Part shown: positions 8,633-17,543 of the stretch, one piece after another
Layout of the letters: each line of letters begins with the position of its first letter
Numbering within the stretch: the first letter of the stretch is position 1
DNA from: Pseudocolwellia sp049933045
Lineage (GTDB): Bacteria; Pseudomonadota; Gammaproteobacteria; Enterobacterales; Alteromonadaceae
DNA length: 64,000 nt
Assembly: GCF_049933045.1 (NCBI RefSeq)
Contig: NZ_CP187926.1
Span: 1,612,001-1,676,000 of the forward strand
Reading direction: 5' to 3'
The notes under the pieces: model-generated
Database searches by the model: none
The model's input: the letters and a program-made list of their open reading frames with translations, nothing else
Told to the model about the DNA's origin: nothing
Position numbers and translations under genes: made by a program

Positions 8633-8802
8633 ATGTGAAATATTCAAGTATATATATAACGAATGGAATATGATTTTTTGTTAAATAACTCATTAGATCG
8701 TTAGTTTTGGTTCTCATATATTTTAAAATATTGTGAAAATACGTACTTTCTAGATATTCCCTTTATACCCGCAATAAACGGAAATAAAAACGCCTTGCTA
8801 CC

Positions 8803-9147
8803 CTATAGCTCTAATTTCCATTCAGTTTCATCTATAAAATAAAAAGTTAACATGTTCGATTCTTGAATATTATAATTTCGAAAAGAACCCGTTGAGTATG
8901 GACCTCCAATGGTCGCTGAATCAATAACATTAAGTCCCTGATCCAAAAGATGAATATGAAGCATATTTTCGTGAGGAATATCATCCGTCATAAAAACAAT
9001 ATATTTATGGTCTGTTTTAATACACAGTTCCATATAATTACCGTTAATATTTTTATCTGTTTGCACATTATTTAAAAATATACAGCTTCGCTCTGATGAA
9101 ATAGGCTCTGTATTAAATTCTTTACTGCTGAGTATAATCATATTCAA
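8803..9147 (-). CDS. Hypothetical protein beside the YafK-like gene
   Basis: 114 residues, soluble, without a signal peptide or membrane segment. No family is recognised. It follows the L,D-transpeptidase-like gene by only 13 bp, so the two are very probably cotranscribed, but nothing in the sequence connects it to cell-wall work. Confidence 0.55.
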   Translation of the reverse strand: MNMIILSSKEFNTEPISSERSCIFLNNVQTDKNINGNYMELCIKTDHKYIVFMTDDIPHENMLHIHLLDQGLNVIDSATIGGPYSTGSFRNYNIQESNMLTFYFIDETEWKLEL

Positions 9148-9160
9148 CTAGGCAAACGTA

Positions 9161-9877
9161 CTAGCGTTCAAAAACATATAAGCCATTTATAACTTCTACA
9201 TTGGGTGGTTTTCTATATTTATTGAAATGATCAAAGCCTTCCTTTAAGTTTTTCCAGAATGGATACCATTGATTTGACTTATGTTTATCTAAAGTATTTG
9301 TGTCTAAATGAAAGGGAAAAGAATGAACTCTGAAGAAGGGCTGCCCCTCTTTTAAAGCCGCTACTGAAAGTGAATATATCTCATCCATATAATTATCTGT
9401 CATAGCGTAACAGCCAATTGATACACAATCCCCATGCACCATTAAAGCACTGCCTGTACGACCATGTTCTCGATCATATTTGTTTGGGTAACCTAAATTA
9501 AATGAAAGGTGAAATTTACTCCATGGGTTCAACTGTGAAGCATTTACAAAATAAAAACCTTCAGGACTTTGGTAATCGCCCTCTTTTAGTTTTGGACCTA
9601 AGTTTCCTGAAAATGTACAAATATCATAAGTTTTAAAATTTACAAATGAGCCACTGTCAGATTCAAGCCATACTTCTAAAATACCTGGGTCTTTAAAAAT
9701 ACGGATAAAGATGGGCGACCCATACTCTAATCCTTTTACAGCAAGTTCTTTTTTCAGTGTTGCTTCTGTATTTTGAATAGATTTTTCAGCTCTTGAGCTT
9801 GTAGGTATATCTCCTGCAAAGGACAGAGAATAAATACATGCATTAAGGAATAATAATAAGTATTTAAATTTTTTCAT
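9161..9877 (-). CDS. YafK-type murein L,D-transpeptidase-like protein
   Basis: About 238 residues starting at the internal ATG (MKKFKYLLLF), which has GGATCC just upstream and a signal peptide directly after it; the longer frame begins 7 codons earlier. The domain has FIRIFKDPGILEVWLE, SPEGFYFV, and the catalytic block MVHGDCVSIGCYAMTD with His, Ser-x-Gly-Cys, the YkuD-fold active site. This order is typical of the YafK family; the E. coli member (DpaA) detaches Lpp from peptidoglycan. A periplasmic cell-wall role is expected. It heads a two-gene unit. Confidence 0.85.
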   Translation of the reverse strand: MKKFKYLLLFLNACIYSLSFAGDIPTSSRAEKSIQNTEATLKKELAVKGLEYGSPIFIRIFKDPGILEVWLESDSGSFVNFKTYDICTFSGNLGPKLKEGDYQSPEGFYFVNASQLNPWSKFHLSFNLGYPNKYDREHGRTGSALMVHGDCVSIGCYAMTDNYMDEIYSLSVAALKEGQPFFRVHSFPFHLDTNTLDKHKSNQWYPFWKNLKEGFDHFNKYRKPPNVEVINGLYVFER

Positions 9878-10008
9878 AACGAGGATCCGTAATATCAAGT
9901 AACAACGTTTGATTAAAGAATTAAAAATGTTAAACCAAATAAAGTTGATACATTTAACAACAGCCGAGAGATATTTATTTGAACTTAATACTCGATATTA
10001 AGCATCTA

Positions 10009-10368
10009 CTAGAAAAGCACACCATATAGGAACCGACCAGGGCTTACAACGGCAAAATAAGCTGAGATAACAGTACCTATATATGCACCAAGCATACAAT
10101 AAACATGACGTTTAGCATTACCACTTCTAATAGCAAACACACCGACAGGGACACAAACTATAACGACAACAGAAAATATATGTAGCCAAGTAAAACTACC
10201 TGTTGGCCTTATAAAAAGAGAACTAACAGCTGCTATTAGCATTAAAACAGCCCAAAACTTTCCAATACGTTTATGAAGTAAAGTCCCCTTTTTCATGGCC
10301 AAATTTATAGCACCAAAAATTAAAGACGGTATGACAGCTAAAAGATGTATATAAATATCTATATGCAC
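10009..10368 (-). CDS. DUF2306-type membrane protein
   Basis: 119 residues with four hydrophobic segments. The pattern KKGTLLHKRIGKFWAVLML, then FTWLHIFSVV and NAKRHVYCMLGAYIG, with His residues at the membrane faces, fits the DUF2306 family. The function is unknown; the spaced histidines are reminiscent of haem- or metal-binding membrane proteins, but that is inference. Single gene. Confidence 0.7.
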   Translation of the reverse strand: MHIDIYIHLLAVIPSLIFGAINLAMKKGTLLHKRIGKFWAVLMLIAAVSSLFIRPTGSFTWLHIFSVVVIVCVPVGVFAIRSGNAKRHVYCMLGAYIGTVISAYFAVVSPGRFLYGVLF

Positions 10369-10484
10369 TCTAATCTCTCATGGTTTACTAAGTAGATATA
10401 ACGATTGGCTAAAGTAGTAAAGATCAAGGAAACCAATGGTTATGTCTACTAACTAGGAACCACAGCTTATCAGGATTGTTAGCA

Positions 10485-10835
10485 TTATTTTTTAGATGTT
10501 CTATAAGCATCTAACTCTAACAATAACCATTCTTTACTTGTAACAGGCGCATTACTCTCACAGTGAATTTTATAATACTTACCCGACATTTTACTTTTAG
10601 TTGCTGAATATTTTATAAAGTCTTCGGTTGTCTCTATATCATCAACATAATAATTATATTTTTTATTAATATGCTCAACAGCTTCTTGTCCATTATGACG
10701 AGTTCCATTTCTTTCATAACTACAAGAAGTTTCACTCACGAATTTTAATAAGTGGTCAATTTCATCTTGTGTTGATGCATAACTGTTAATAGAAAATACT
10801 GAAGTAATAATGATAAATACGTAATTGAATTTCAA
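10485..10835 (-). CDS. DUF5329-like secreted protein
   Basis: The most likely start is TTG at 10835 with GGAGAG six bases before it, giving KFNYVFIIITSVFSINSYA, a clean signal peptide; the longer frame from 10907 would hide it. The mature part, EIDHLLKFVSETSCSYERNG with SAT-x-SxMSGKYYKIHC and EWLLLELDAYR, fits DUF5329. Two cysteines could form one disulfide. The role is unknown. Confidence 0.65.
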   Translation of the reverse strand: MKFNYVFIIITSVFSINSYASTQDEIDHLLKFVSETSCSYERNGTRHNGQEAVEHINKKYNYYVDDIETTEDFIKYSATKSKMSGKYYKIHCESNAPVTSKEWLLLELDAYRTSKK

Positions 10836-10930
10836 TGTAACTCTCCATGTAATGATAGTGCCTCGCTTAGAGGTAAATAATTTATTTAGGTGGTTGAAAA
10901 CTGTCAACCTCTATCCATTTAATATGATTA

Positions 10931-11272
10931 TTATATTGCACGAGCCTTGCGTTTAATAAAAGCAATAATAATTAATACAAACGGAAGAAGGTAAAAGGTA
11001 AGAGTAATTTCAGTTAAATCAAATATATTATTTGCTTTTTTTAGTGATAAAAGAAGTAAAACAATACTTATGCTGTAAATGATCAGAGCTACATTAAAAA
11101 ACCAGGATCGATTTTCTTTGCCAACTAACCAGCAACCTAATATGGAAGGTAAAAGATAAATAACAATAACAGCGGCTAATAACCCTAATACTATACTAAG
11201 AGGCGGTCCTCCGTGAGCATAAGCAGGAGAACTTAGAAGTAACATACTTAAGAAAACTAGATTTTTTGACAT
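10931..11272 (-). CDS. Small membrane protein with signal sequence, function unknown
   Basis: About 113 residues from ATG 11272 (MSKNLVFLSMLLLSSPAYA), which is preceded by AAGGAA; the open frame extends 26 codons further upstream without support. A cleavable signal is followed by HGGPPLSIVLGLLAAVIVIYL and two more hydrophobic helices. No family is recognised. The neighbours on both sides are also small membrane proteins on the same strand. Confidence 0.55.
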   Translation of the reverse strand: MSKNLVFLSMLLLSSPAYAHGGPPLSIVLGLLAAVIVIYLLPSILGCWLVGKENRSWFFNVALIIYSISIVLLLLSLKKANNIFDLTEITLTFYLLPFVLIIIAFIKRKARAI

Positions 11273-11384
11273 AAACACAAATTCCTTTTGCGATATAAAG
11301 CCCCAAACTAAGGCTATGAACGGCTTGCTATAATAACCAGAGAAATACAATACCTCATTGTTATCCTACTACTAGCTCTTCTTT

Positions 11385-11684
11385 TCAAATTTTCCTGCGA
11401 TAAACAACTATCCAAAAATAGAGCAAAATAGCGATACAATGTAAGAAAAACAGACTTAGCCCAATTAAAAAGCGATATTTAGTTTCATCGTTTTCCATAA
11501 AGTCTTCTAGCATTAATAACCAAAAACCTACAAAAGTAATGAATACTGTTGGTATACCAATCTTTTCAACTAAATGAGCGGTACTCCAACCTTCGTACGT
11601 ATACTGATCAAACAACCCCAGCAGAGCTGAAATAAAAATCACAATAACAACAAAGGTATACCAAAACCCAATAAACTTCTTCAT
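11385..11684 (-). CDS. Small membrane protein, function unknown
   Basis: About 99 residues from MKKFIGFWYTF with three hydrophobic segments (FVVIVIFISALLGLF, GIPTVFITFVGFWLLML, FLIGLSLFFLHCIAILLYF) separated by short acidic loops. No recognisable domain. It could be cotranscribed with the gene at 10931, about 110 bp away. Confidence 0.5.
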   Translation of the reverse strand: MKKFIGFWYTFVVIVIFISALLGLFDQYTYEGWSTAHLVEKIGIPTVFITFVGFWLLMLEDFMENDETKYRFLIGLSLFFLHCIAILLYFWIVVYRRKI

Positions 11685-11821
11685 AAACACTTAACTACCT
11701 AACACCAAAAACAGAAAGTATAATTATTGTACAAATGAGCGAGACGTAAATAACAGTAAGTTATTTATCAATATCAACATCAGGTTGAGACAACTTTATT
11801 TACAACCTTATGATGTGCTCA

Positions 11822-12715
11822 TTAATTTGCGCTTAGGCACCCTGCTGAAATATCTCTCTGAGGAAATACAGTATTTAGAGTATTGTTAAGTTCTATCCAA
11901 TCATTAGACATTTTGATTGCTTGAGATTCTGTTAATACAGCCCCAAATTCAGCTTCTCTTTGCTTCTCAATATTCACATAGTGATAAATGTTTCGATCGA
12001 TATGGCTTCTATTTTTAAATTGCTCGTAAACATTAACTATATTTTTTCCCGAGTCATCAACAAAAACTATGGCATCAAATTCTCGGCCTGTTTTGTCAAG
12101 AATATAGTCTAACATTTCACCTTTATTCATACCCGAAGTCATCATTACACCTTTCATATAACTCAACTCTCTCTCAAGAGTTTCTCTATAAACAGGAGCA
12201 TCTTGCCCTGCAGGTGATAAGGCTGAAACTTCTAAATTCATTCCATTTCTGATTAATTCTCTTTCAGTTGCCGCTCTATAAATAGGAGCGCGAGAAGTAA
12301 GAGCTAATATTGTATTTTGGTTTGATTGCCACTGTTCAATAACGCTTGGTAAATTATTTTCTGTAAGGTTCATAGGAGATAATTCATAAAGAAGGCCAAT
12401 AGAGTCTTCAAAAAGGCAAGCAACTTGTTGATCTTCACTTGGTTTAATATCTAATTTACCGCGCTGCCATTGATACCAAATATCTCCACCCAAATCGACC
12501 GAACTTGTGAGCAATGTATTGTCAATATCTACAACGATCAAAACGTTAGAGCTTCCATATTTTGCATTCAGTTTATTAACGTCTTCTACTACGGTAGTAA
12601 ATGAAGTGATTTCTTTTTGCATAATTGGCAGATCAGATAATGTTATATTTATTGAACAACCAGATGTAGCCATAAAAGCGACAAGCGCTAATGCTTTTAC
12701 AGATAAAACTTTCAT
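11822..12715 (-). CDS. DUF2608 HAD-like lipoprotein
   Basis: About 297 residues from ATG 12715, preceded by AAGGAAT. The N terminus ALVAFMATSGC is a lipobox, so the mature protein should be a lipoprotein. VLIVVDIDNTLLTSS is a HAD motif I (DxD), NTILALTSRAP supplies a motif II threonine, and FDAIVFVDDSGKN is motif IV, so the haloacid dehalogenase phosphatase core is complete. The layout fits DUF2608. A periplasmic phosphatase is likely; the substrate is unknown. The longer frame to 12802 has no ribosome site. Confidence 0.8.
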   Translation of the reverse strand: MKVLSVKALALVAFMATSGCSINITLSDLPIMQKEITSFTTVVEDVNKLNAKYGSSNVLIVVDIDNTLLTSSVDLGGDIWYQWQRGKLDIKPSEDQQVACLFEDSIGLLYELSPMNLTENNLPSVIEQWQSNQNTILALTSRAPIYRAATERELIRNGMNLEVSALSPAGQDAPVYRETLERELSYMKGVMMTSGMNKGEMLDYILDKTGREFDAIVFVDDSGKNIVNVYEQFKNRSHIDRNIYHYVNIEKQREAEFGAVLTESQAIKMSNDWIELNNTLNTVFPQRDISAGCLSAN

Positions 12716-12856
12716 ATTTATTCCTTGGTATTTGTTAACGTTTAAACGACTCATATCATTAAGATGTTTAAACGTTAACCAAAATATTTGATGAACAAAC
12801 AACAGCTAAACGTTGCTTGTCTGTTTGAATGTATTGTTAGCTGTATATTACACTAA

Positions 12857-13060
12857 CTAACCTGAGCTCGGCTTAATATATTCTTCTCCAACAGCTACTT
12901 TTACTTGCTTCATCGTTAAATTTACTTGCTATAGGCTAGCTATTGACGCGAAATTTTCCTTGAAGAAAGAAAAACTATCAAGCTAGAGTATAAGTTAAAT
13001 TTTATTAGTAATAATTTCAATAAATTAAAAAACATCTTAAACCGAGTTCAGGTGAACTAA
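12857..13060. repeat. MITE-like interspersed repeat, long copy
   Basis: The ends form an imperfect inverted repeat: AACCTGAGCTCGGCTTAA on the left and the reverse complement of TTAAACCGAGTTCAGGT on the right. The same element lies at 47861-47985 with about 80 interior bases missing. Its right end supplies the final codons and stop of the membrane protein gene at 13037. Confidence 0.75.
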
Positions 13061-13408
13061 ACTAGTCGCTGCGATACAAAAAAAGAACAACCACGATAAA
13101 TGTTTACCACGAGTAAACGAAAATGAAATAATCCCACTGATTATAAAAGTTAAAGCAATTACAATAATAATTTCAGTGTTAATGTTATCAGTTGGCGCTG
13201 ACAATAAATACAATATGGCAGCAAAGCCCCACCAAGCTATTGTTGTTAAGTGCCAAGCAAACCGTAAAACACGTTTAGTAAACCAATCACTCCCTAATAA
13301 TTTAGGTAAATTGTCGCGCCTAAACAAACGAGTCAGTATAAATTTTTCACCTAAGTATGAATGTAAAATACCTATAACTATGAGTAAAAATGTTCCTATA
13401 AGTAACAT
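13037..13408 (-). CDS. Membrane protein, function unknown
   Basis: 123 residues with four hydrophobic helices: GTFLLIVIGILHSYLG, LTTIAWWGFAAILYLLSA, IIIVIALTFIISGIISF and LSWLFFFCIAATSLVHL. A strong GGAGGGAG ribosome site precedes the ATG. The last codons and stop lie inside the MITE-like repeat, so the C terminus may have been changed by that insertion. No family is recognised. Confidence 0.6.
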   Translation of the reverse strand: MLLIGTFLLIVIGILHSYLGEKFILTRLFRRDNLPKLLGSDWFTKRVLRFAWHLTTIAWWGFAAILYLLSAPTDNINTEIIIVIALTFIISGIISFSFTRGKHLSWLFFFCIAATSLVHLNSV

Positions 13409-13506
13409 AACTCCCTCCGTACAGTTACCGTATTACTAGGCATAAAGACCACGTTGACCAATAAGGCTAGGAACGGTACTCATTTGTTTTTCTCTTAACT
13501 TGCTAG

Positions 13507-14356
13507 GGGGTGTTGATCTTTGTTTTAATTTTATACGTAAGCGGTAATCTCGTATAATTTACTTCGCCAAAAACAAACCTTACGAGATCACCATGCCCCG
13601 ATTAATGCTCACTGATGAGTTGTGGTCGAAGCTAAAAGCTATTTTGCTTGAAGATAGAGTTTATAACAAGCTTGAACACAGACAAACGATGGAAGGAATT
13701 TTATATCGCTTGCGTGTCGGCTGCCCATGGCGTGACTTACCAGAGTGTTTTGGTTTATGGAATACCATTTATCGCAGGTTCCTTCTTTGGTCGAGAAAGG
13801 GAATATTGATGAGGTTATTCAAATCGTTATCCGCTAATAGTGATGTAGAGTGGGAGTTCATTGATGGTAGCTATATTAAAGCACACCAACACAGTACAGG
13901 TGCTGCATCTAAACAAGAGCAAGCGATAGCGTTAAGTCGAGGGGGTAATACGAGTAAAATTCACTTAGCTGTTGATAGTTATGGTTTGCCTATCGAATTT
14001 ATTATTACAGGTGGTGATGTTCATGATAGTAAAGTGGCAAATGAGCTGATTGAATTATTACCTCAAGGTGATTTTGTTATCGCAGACAAAGGCTATGATA
14101 GTGAAGCTATAAGAAATAAAGTTCGAGAGCGCAACTCAATCCCTATAATACCGAGAAAGCAAAATTCAAAAACAGGTAATGGTGATATTGATTGGTGCTT
14201 GTATAAATATAGGCACTTAGTTGAAAATGCATTTGCAAGGCTAAAACATTTCCGTTCTATAGCTACAAGGTATGATAAATTGAAATTACAGTTCGAGAGT
14301 ATGCTAGCACTGGCGTGCGCAATGATTTGGCTGTCAATGTGAAAGATCAACAGCCC
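13507..14356 (+). mobile_element. IS5-family insertion sequence, copy 1 (850 bp)
   Basis: Bounded by inverted repeats GGGGTGTTGATCTTT and, reversed, GGGCTGTTGATCTTT, and flanked on both sides by CTAG, the presumed target duplication (13503-13506 and 14357-14360). It contains one transposase gene. An apparently identical copy in the same orientation is at 59728-60577. The element sits just left of the truncated IS1182 fragment and may have contributed to its truncation. Confidence 0.93.
13593..14342 (+). CDS. IS5-family transposase (copy 1)
   Basis: 249 residues. An N-terminal DUF4096-like region, LEHRQTMEGILYRLRVGCPW, precedes the DDE core: EFIDGSYIKAHQ (first Asp), VIADKGYDSE (second Asp) and HLVENAFARLKHFRSIATRY (Glu). 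Length and single-frame organisation fit the short IS5-family groups such as IS1031. The gene appears intact and is identical in protein sequence to the copy at 59814, so it is probably active or recently active. Confidence 0.93.
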   Translation: MPRLMLTDELWSKLKAILLEDRVYNKLEHRQTMEGILYRLRVGCPWRDLPECFGLWNTIYRRFLLWSRKGILMRLFKSLSANSDVEWEFIDGSYIKAHQHSTGAASKQEQAIALSRGGNTSKIHLAVDSYGLPIEFIITGGDVHDSKVANELIELLPQGDFVIADKGYDSEAIRNKVRERNSIPIIPRKQNSKTGNGDIDWCLYKYRHLVENAFARLKHFRSIATRYDKLKLQFESMLALACAMIWLSM

Positions 14357-14401
14357 CTAGTGTTTTTTACAAGTTGTTAATTATTTACATAGAGCGTAAT
14401 G

Positions 14402-14700
14402 TGAACATCGCCCGATAAACTCATGAAAGTAATGTTGGTTTCACAGGCATTGGCAATGCGGCGACTGCTGATAAAACCACGAGAATAGCCAAATAGAATA
14501 ATCTTTAACATCACTGATGGTGGATAGGCGGCTGCGCCGCCTTTATCGTTTTGATACCACGGTTCAAAGCCTGATAAATCAAGGTGATTTTCAACAATAT
14601 GCGCAAGCGCATATTCAAACGTACCAGGGATAATTTGCTGTGAGAAATCGATGGGAATGAACTTACTTTGACAGGACAAATCGGGTTTGTAGTTAGCCAT
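14402..14700 (-). pseudogene. IS1182-family transposase N-terminal fragment
   Basis: About 100 codons from ATG 14700 (MANYKPDLSCQSKFIPI), same as the beginning of the transposase at 17311, then cut at the truncation. It cannot encode an active enzyme. Confidence 0.85.
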
Positions 14701-14832
14701 GTTAATTAACTTTAGCAGGATAATATCTATTAGATCACAGATAAGAACACCGCACAAGGTTAAAAAACATACAACCTAAAGGTAATAAAAGGAACGTGAA
14801 ATAGTTCCTTTTTGGAGAAATTCTACAGCCTC
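14402..14832 (-). mobile_element. Truncated IS1182-family element (431 bp remnant)
   Basis: Matches 17013-17443, the promoter end of the complete copy, almost base for base (one difference seen near 14672). It retains the terminal repeat GAGAAATTCTACAGCCTC at its right end, the hairpin AAGGAAC...GTTCCTT, and the first part of the transposase gene. The left break at 14402 is abrupt, 45 bp from the IS5 copy. The right end lies directly at the core of attC site 14833. Confidence 0.88.
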
Positions 14833-14927
14833 AACGACTCGCTAAGAGGCAAAAAATAGTTGGTTAAAATAAGCGACGCAGGAGAAAAAACCAACTGTTT
14901 TTTGTTCTTTTGAGCTACTTGTTATGA
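14833..14927 (-). other. attC recombination site of the acetyltransferase cassette
   Basis: Read on the minus strand it starts with the core CATAACAAG and ends at the R' core, with inner arms ACAGTTGGTT and AACCAACT. The R' end (AACGACTC on the plus strand) is cut by the IS1182 remnant, so the usual CATAACGCC is incomplete. Its orientation assigns the acetyltransferase gene to this site. Confidence 0.8.
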
Positions 14928-14932
14928 GTAAA

Positions 14933-15529
14933 TTACACCGAGGTTACGACTTCTTTAATTACCTTTGCTGGATTACCAGCGATAACAATATTACTACCAA
15001 AGCTTTTTGTAACTACTGAACCTGATGCTACAACGACGTTATCGCCTAAAGTCACTCCTGGATTAATTGTAGCTTGTCCTCCAATCCAACAGTTATCACC
15101 AATAGTAATTGGTTTGGCAAGTTCTAACCCACTATTTCTCTCTACTGGATCCAAGGGGTGTGTTGCAGTATAAATTCCTACTTGAGGAGCAATCATACAA
15201 TTATTCCCAATTCTAACTTCTGCAACATCCAAGATAACACAAGCAAAGTTAACGTAAAAATTTTCGCCAACGTGTATGTTAGAGCCATAATCACAGTGAA
15301 ACATTGATTCAATATGTATATTTTTTCCTGTACTTCCAAATAGAGATTTTAATAATTTAGTTCTTACCTGTAAGTCTACAATAGAAGTTTGATTTAACTT
15401 TTCCGTCATTAAGCGAGCATTCAACCTCATCTGAACAAGTTCATCATCGCTAGGGTTATACAAATCTCCCGCTAACATTTTTGTTCTTTCTGACATTTGA
15501 CGAAGCTCCTTAATACAATCTTTACTCAT
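14933..15529 (-). CDS. Sugar O-acetyltransferase, hexapeptide-repeat family (Maa/LacA-like), integron cassette
   Basis: 198 residues. An N-terminal maltose acetyltransferase cap (RTKMLAGDLYNPSDDEL) is followed by left-handed beta-helix hexapeptide repeats and the catalytic loop GIYTATHPLDP with the active-site His; IGDNCWIGGQATINPGVTLG and GNPAKVI complete the fold. It transfers acetyl from acetyl-CoA to a sugar hydroxyl. The stop is five bases from the attC site at 14921. The start codon ATGAG is itself part of the former attC core GTTATGAG, and the IS1182-family element sits three bases upstream, so the original promoter and leader have been cut off. Confidence 0.9.
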   Translation of the reverse strand: MSKDCIKELRQMSERTKMLAGDLYNPSDDELVQMRLNARLMTEKLNQTSIVDLQVRTKLLKSLFGSTGKNIHIESMFHCDYGSNIHVGENFYVNFACVILDVAEVRIGNNCMIAPQVGIYTATHPLDPVERNSGLELAKPITIGDNCWIGGQATINPGVTLGDNVVVASGSVVTKSFGSNIVIAGNPAKVIKEVVTSV

Positions 15530-15532
15530 AAC

Positions 15533-17443
15533 GAGCCTGTAGAATTACTCGTTTTTTATTTAATTTTTAATCAAAATACTCTAACTGGATTATTTTCTTT
15601 TAACAATCAAAAACGTTTACGTTTTTGGACGATTTTTATTTGTGCATCGTTAAAGGTTTATTAAGAGTGATGATGAAGTGGTTTATGTCGTTTTGAGGCT
15701 GGTTTTTCGTGTGATGTTGGGCTTTTAGGCCCTAATGCAGATTGTTTCTTAACTTTTCAATATTATGAACAAGGCAATACATTTGCCATTGGGTGTTCAC
15801 TTTATCTTGCCCACGCAAGGTGAATTTATTCATGCCTTTATTAACCGTGATATTGCCAAACACCGGTTCGATTGCCCCTAATCTTTTACTGTACTGCCGT
15901 CGTCCAATGGGCTGTCTATTTTTACCTTCATTCGGTCACTGTGACTGACATTTTGTACCAGGTTCGTTAAGAACTGGACTTGTCGGCCGGTTGATTTGGG
16001 CGGCTTTCGCATACATTGCTTTTGCAGTGGACAAAATCGGCAGTCTTTCAAATAGCCCGTGAATCGGACGTAGCTTTTACCTTGGCTGATGATACTTGTA
16101 CTTTGCCGCCAAAGTGTTTTCCCCGCAGGACAAATGCAGCTATTGCTGGTTGGGTCAAAGTTAAAATCGTCTTGTGTAAAGCGTCGCGGCCTGCCTTTAC
16201 TGCGTTTTAATCGCCGTTTTTCTTGCTCTGTATGGTAGGTCTCACTGGTTTTAAAGAGTGGATTTCGACTTCTAAATTGCGTATCAGCTATGTAGCTGTC
16301 TAACCCTGTTGTCGCCATATATTCCAGATTAGCTTCACTGTGAAAGCCACTATCTGCGGTGAACTTAGCGGTTTCAAATGCGTTTGGTGTACCAAGTTTA
16401 CTTAATTGATTGTTGAGTTGTTCTATGGCGGGTTTTAATGTTTGTTGCTCGCCAACACTGCCCCAAGTTTGAGCTTGAAGAATGATTTGATGCTGACGTA
16501 AAGGGATTTACTAATGCCTTGATGCCATGGATGGCAATGAAAGGCGAGCATCGTTAATCGCAATGCCGTTGTAGCCTTGAATGGTACCTTTACTGGTGGT
16601 CATTTTAGCGCTGTCATTATCGGTAACATTACTTTTAACGGACTTGCCTGTACTACCGTGCTTTTCTTCGTTGGTCGCTAAGAAATCACTGATTTTTGTG
16701 GCGCTGTTATCAAGCTTCGCTTTTTGTTTTAAGTCATGGTTGATTTCATCTTCACTCAAACCATCTTGTGCTTGGTGCTTTGCCAGAATGCGCTGGCTAG
16801 CTTTGCGTAGCTTCTCTTCCTTGCGAGTTAACTCGTCAAATGTCCCACTATATTCTTTACTCGCATTGGATTTTATCTTGCAACCATCGATGGCAAACAT
16901 GTGACGGCCAATGAGTCCTTCCTTATCACATATCATTAATACTTGAGTGAATAGCGGCTCAATTTGGTCTTTCATTCGCGTAACAAATGCGGCAATAGAG
17001 GTGTAGTGCGGCTGAACATCGCCCGATAAACTCATGAAAGTAATGTTGGTTTCACAGGCATTGGCAATGCGGCGACTGCTGATAAAACCACGAGAATAGC
17101 CAAATAGAATAATCTTTAACATCACTGATGGTGGATAGGCGGCTGCGCCGCCTTTATCGTTTTGATACCACGGTTCAAAGCCTGATAAATCAAGGTGATT
17201 TTCAACAATATGCGCAAGCGCATATTCAAACGTACCAGGGATAATTTGCTGTGAGAAATCGATGGGAATGAACTTACTTTGACAGGATAAATCGGGTTTG
17301 TAGTTAGCCATGTTAATTAACTTTAGCAGGATAATATCTATTAGATCACAGATAAGAACACCGCACAAGGTTAAAAAACATACAACCTAAAGGTAATAAA
17401 AGGAACGTGAAATAGTTCCTTTTTGGAGAAATTCTACAGCCTC
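15533..17443 (-). mobile_element. IS1182-family insertion sequence, complete ends (1911 bp), inserted in an attC core
   Basis: Terminal repeats GAGCCTGTAGAATTACTC (left) and, reversed, GAGGCTGTAGAATTTCTC (right) match at 16 of 18 positions. Left flank ends CATAAC and right flank begins AACGCC; removing the element and one AAC restores CATAACGCC, a perfect attC R' core, so AAC looks like the target duplication. Hairpins near both ends (15608-15627 and 17398-17424) would block readthrough. The transposase gene is inactive. Confidence 0.88.
15732..17311 (-). pseudogene. IS1182-family transposase, inactivated
   Basis: Starts at ATG 17311 (MANYKPDLSCQSKFIPI). Recognisable blocks are YPPSVMLKIILFGYSRGF, then FAIDGCKIKSNASKEYSG, ADSGFHSEANLEYMAT and CPLQKQC, as in IS1182-family DDE transposases. 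Two consecutive stop codons lie at 16505-16510, within what looks like an in-frame stretch of about 17 extra codons between GIAINDA and QHQIIL. A second lesion, a missing base near 15913, shifts the last 60 codons (RRQYSKRLGAIEPVFGNI) out of frame before the natural stop at 15732. The element therefore needs a transposase from elsewhere. Confidence 0.88.
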
Positions 17444-17539
17444 AACGCCCCACTAAGAGGCAAATGACAGTTGGTTAAAATAAGCGAGGCACGAGCAAAA
17501 ACCAACTGTTATTTGTCCTGCTTTAGTGGCTTGTTATGC
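17444..17539 (-). other. attC recombination site of the Imm33-like cassette
   Basis: Minus-strand cores GCATAACAAG (R'') and GGCGTT (R', truncated by the IS). Inner complementary arms are ACAGTTGGTT and AACCAACTGT around an unpaired spacer, the usual imperfect cruciform of attC. Confidence 0.85.
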
Positions 17540-17543
17540 GTTT

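Noticed and set aside
13410..13506. attC site left of IS5 copy 1
   Set aside because: No GTTRRRY core with a paired arm is present.
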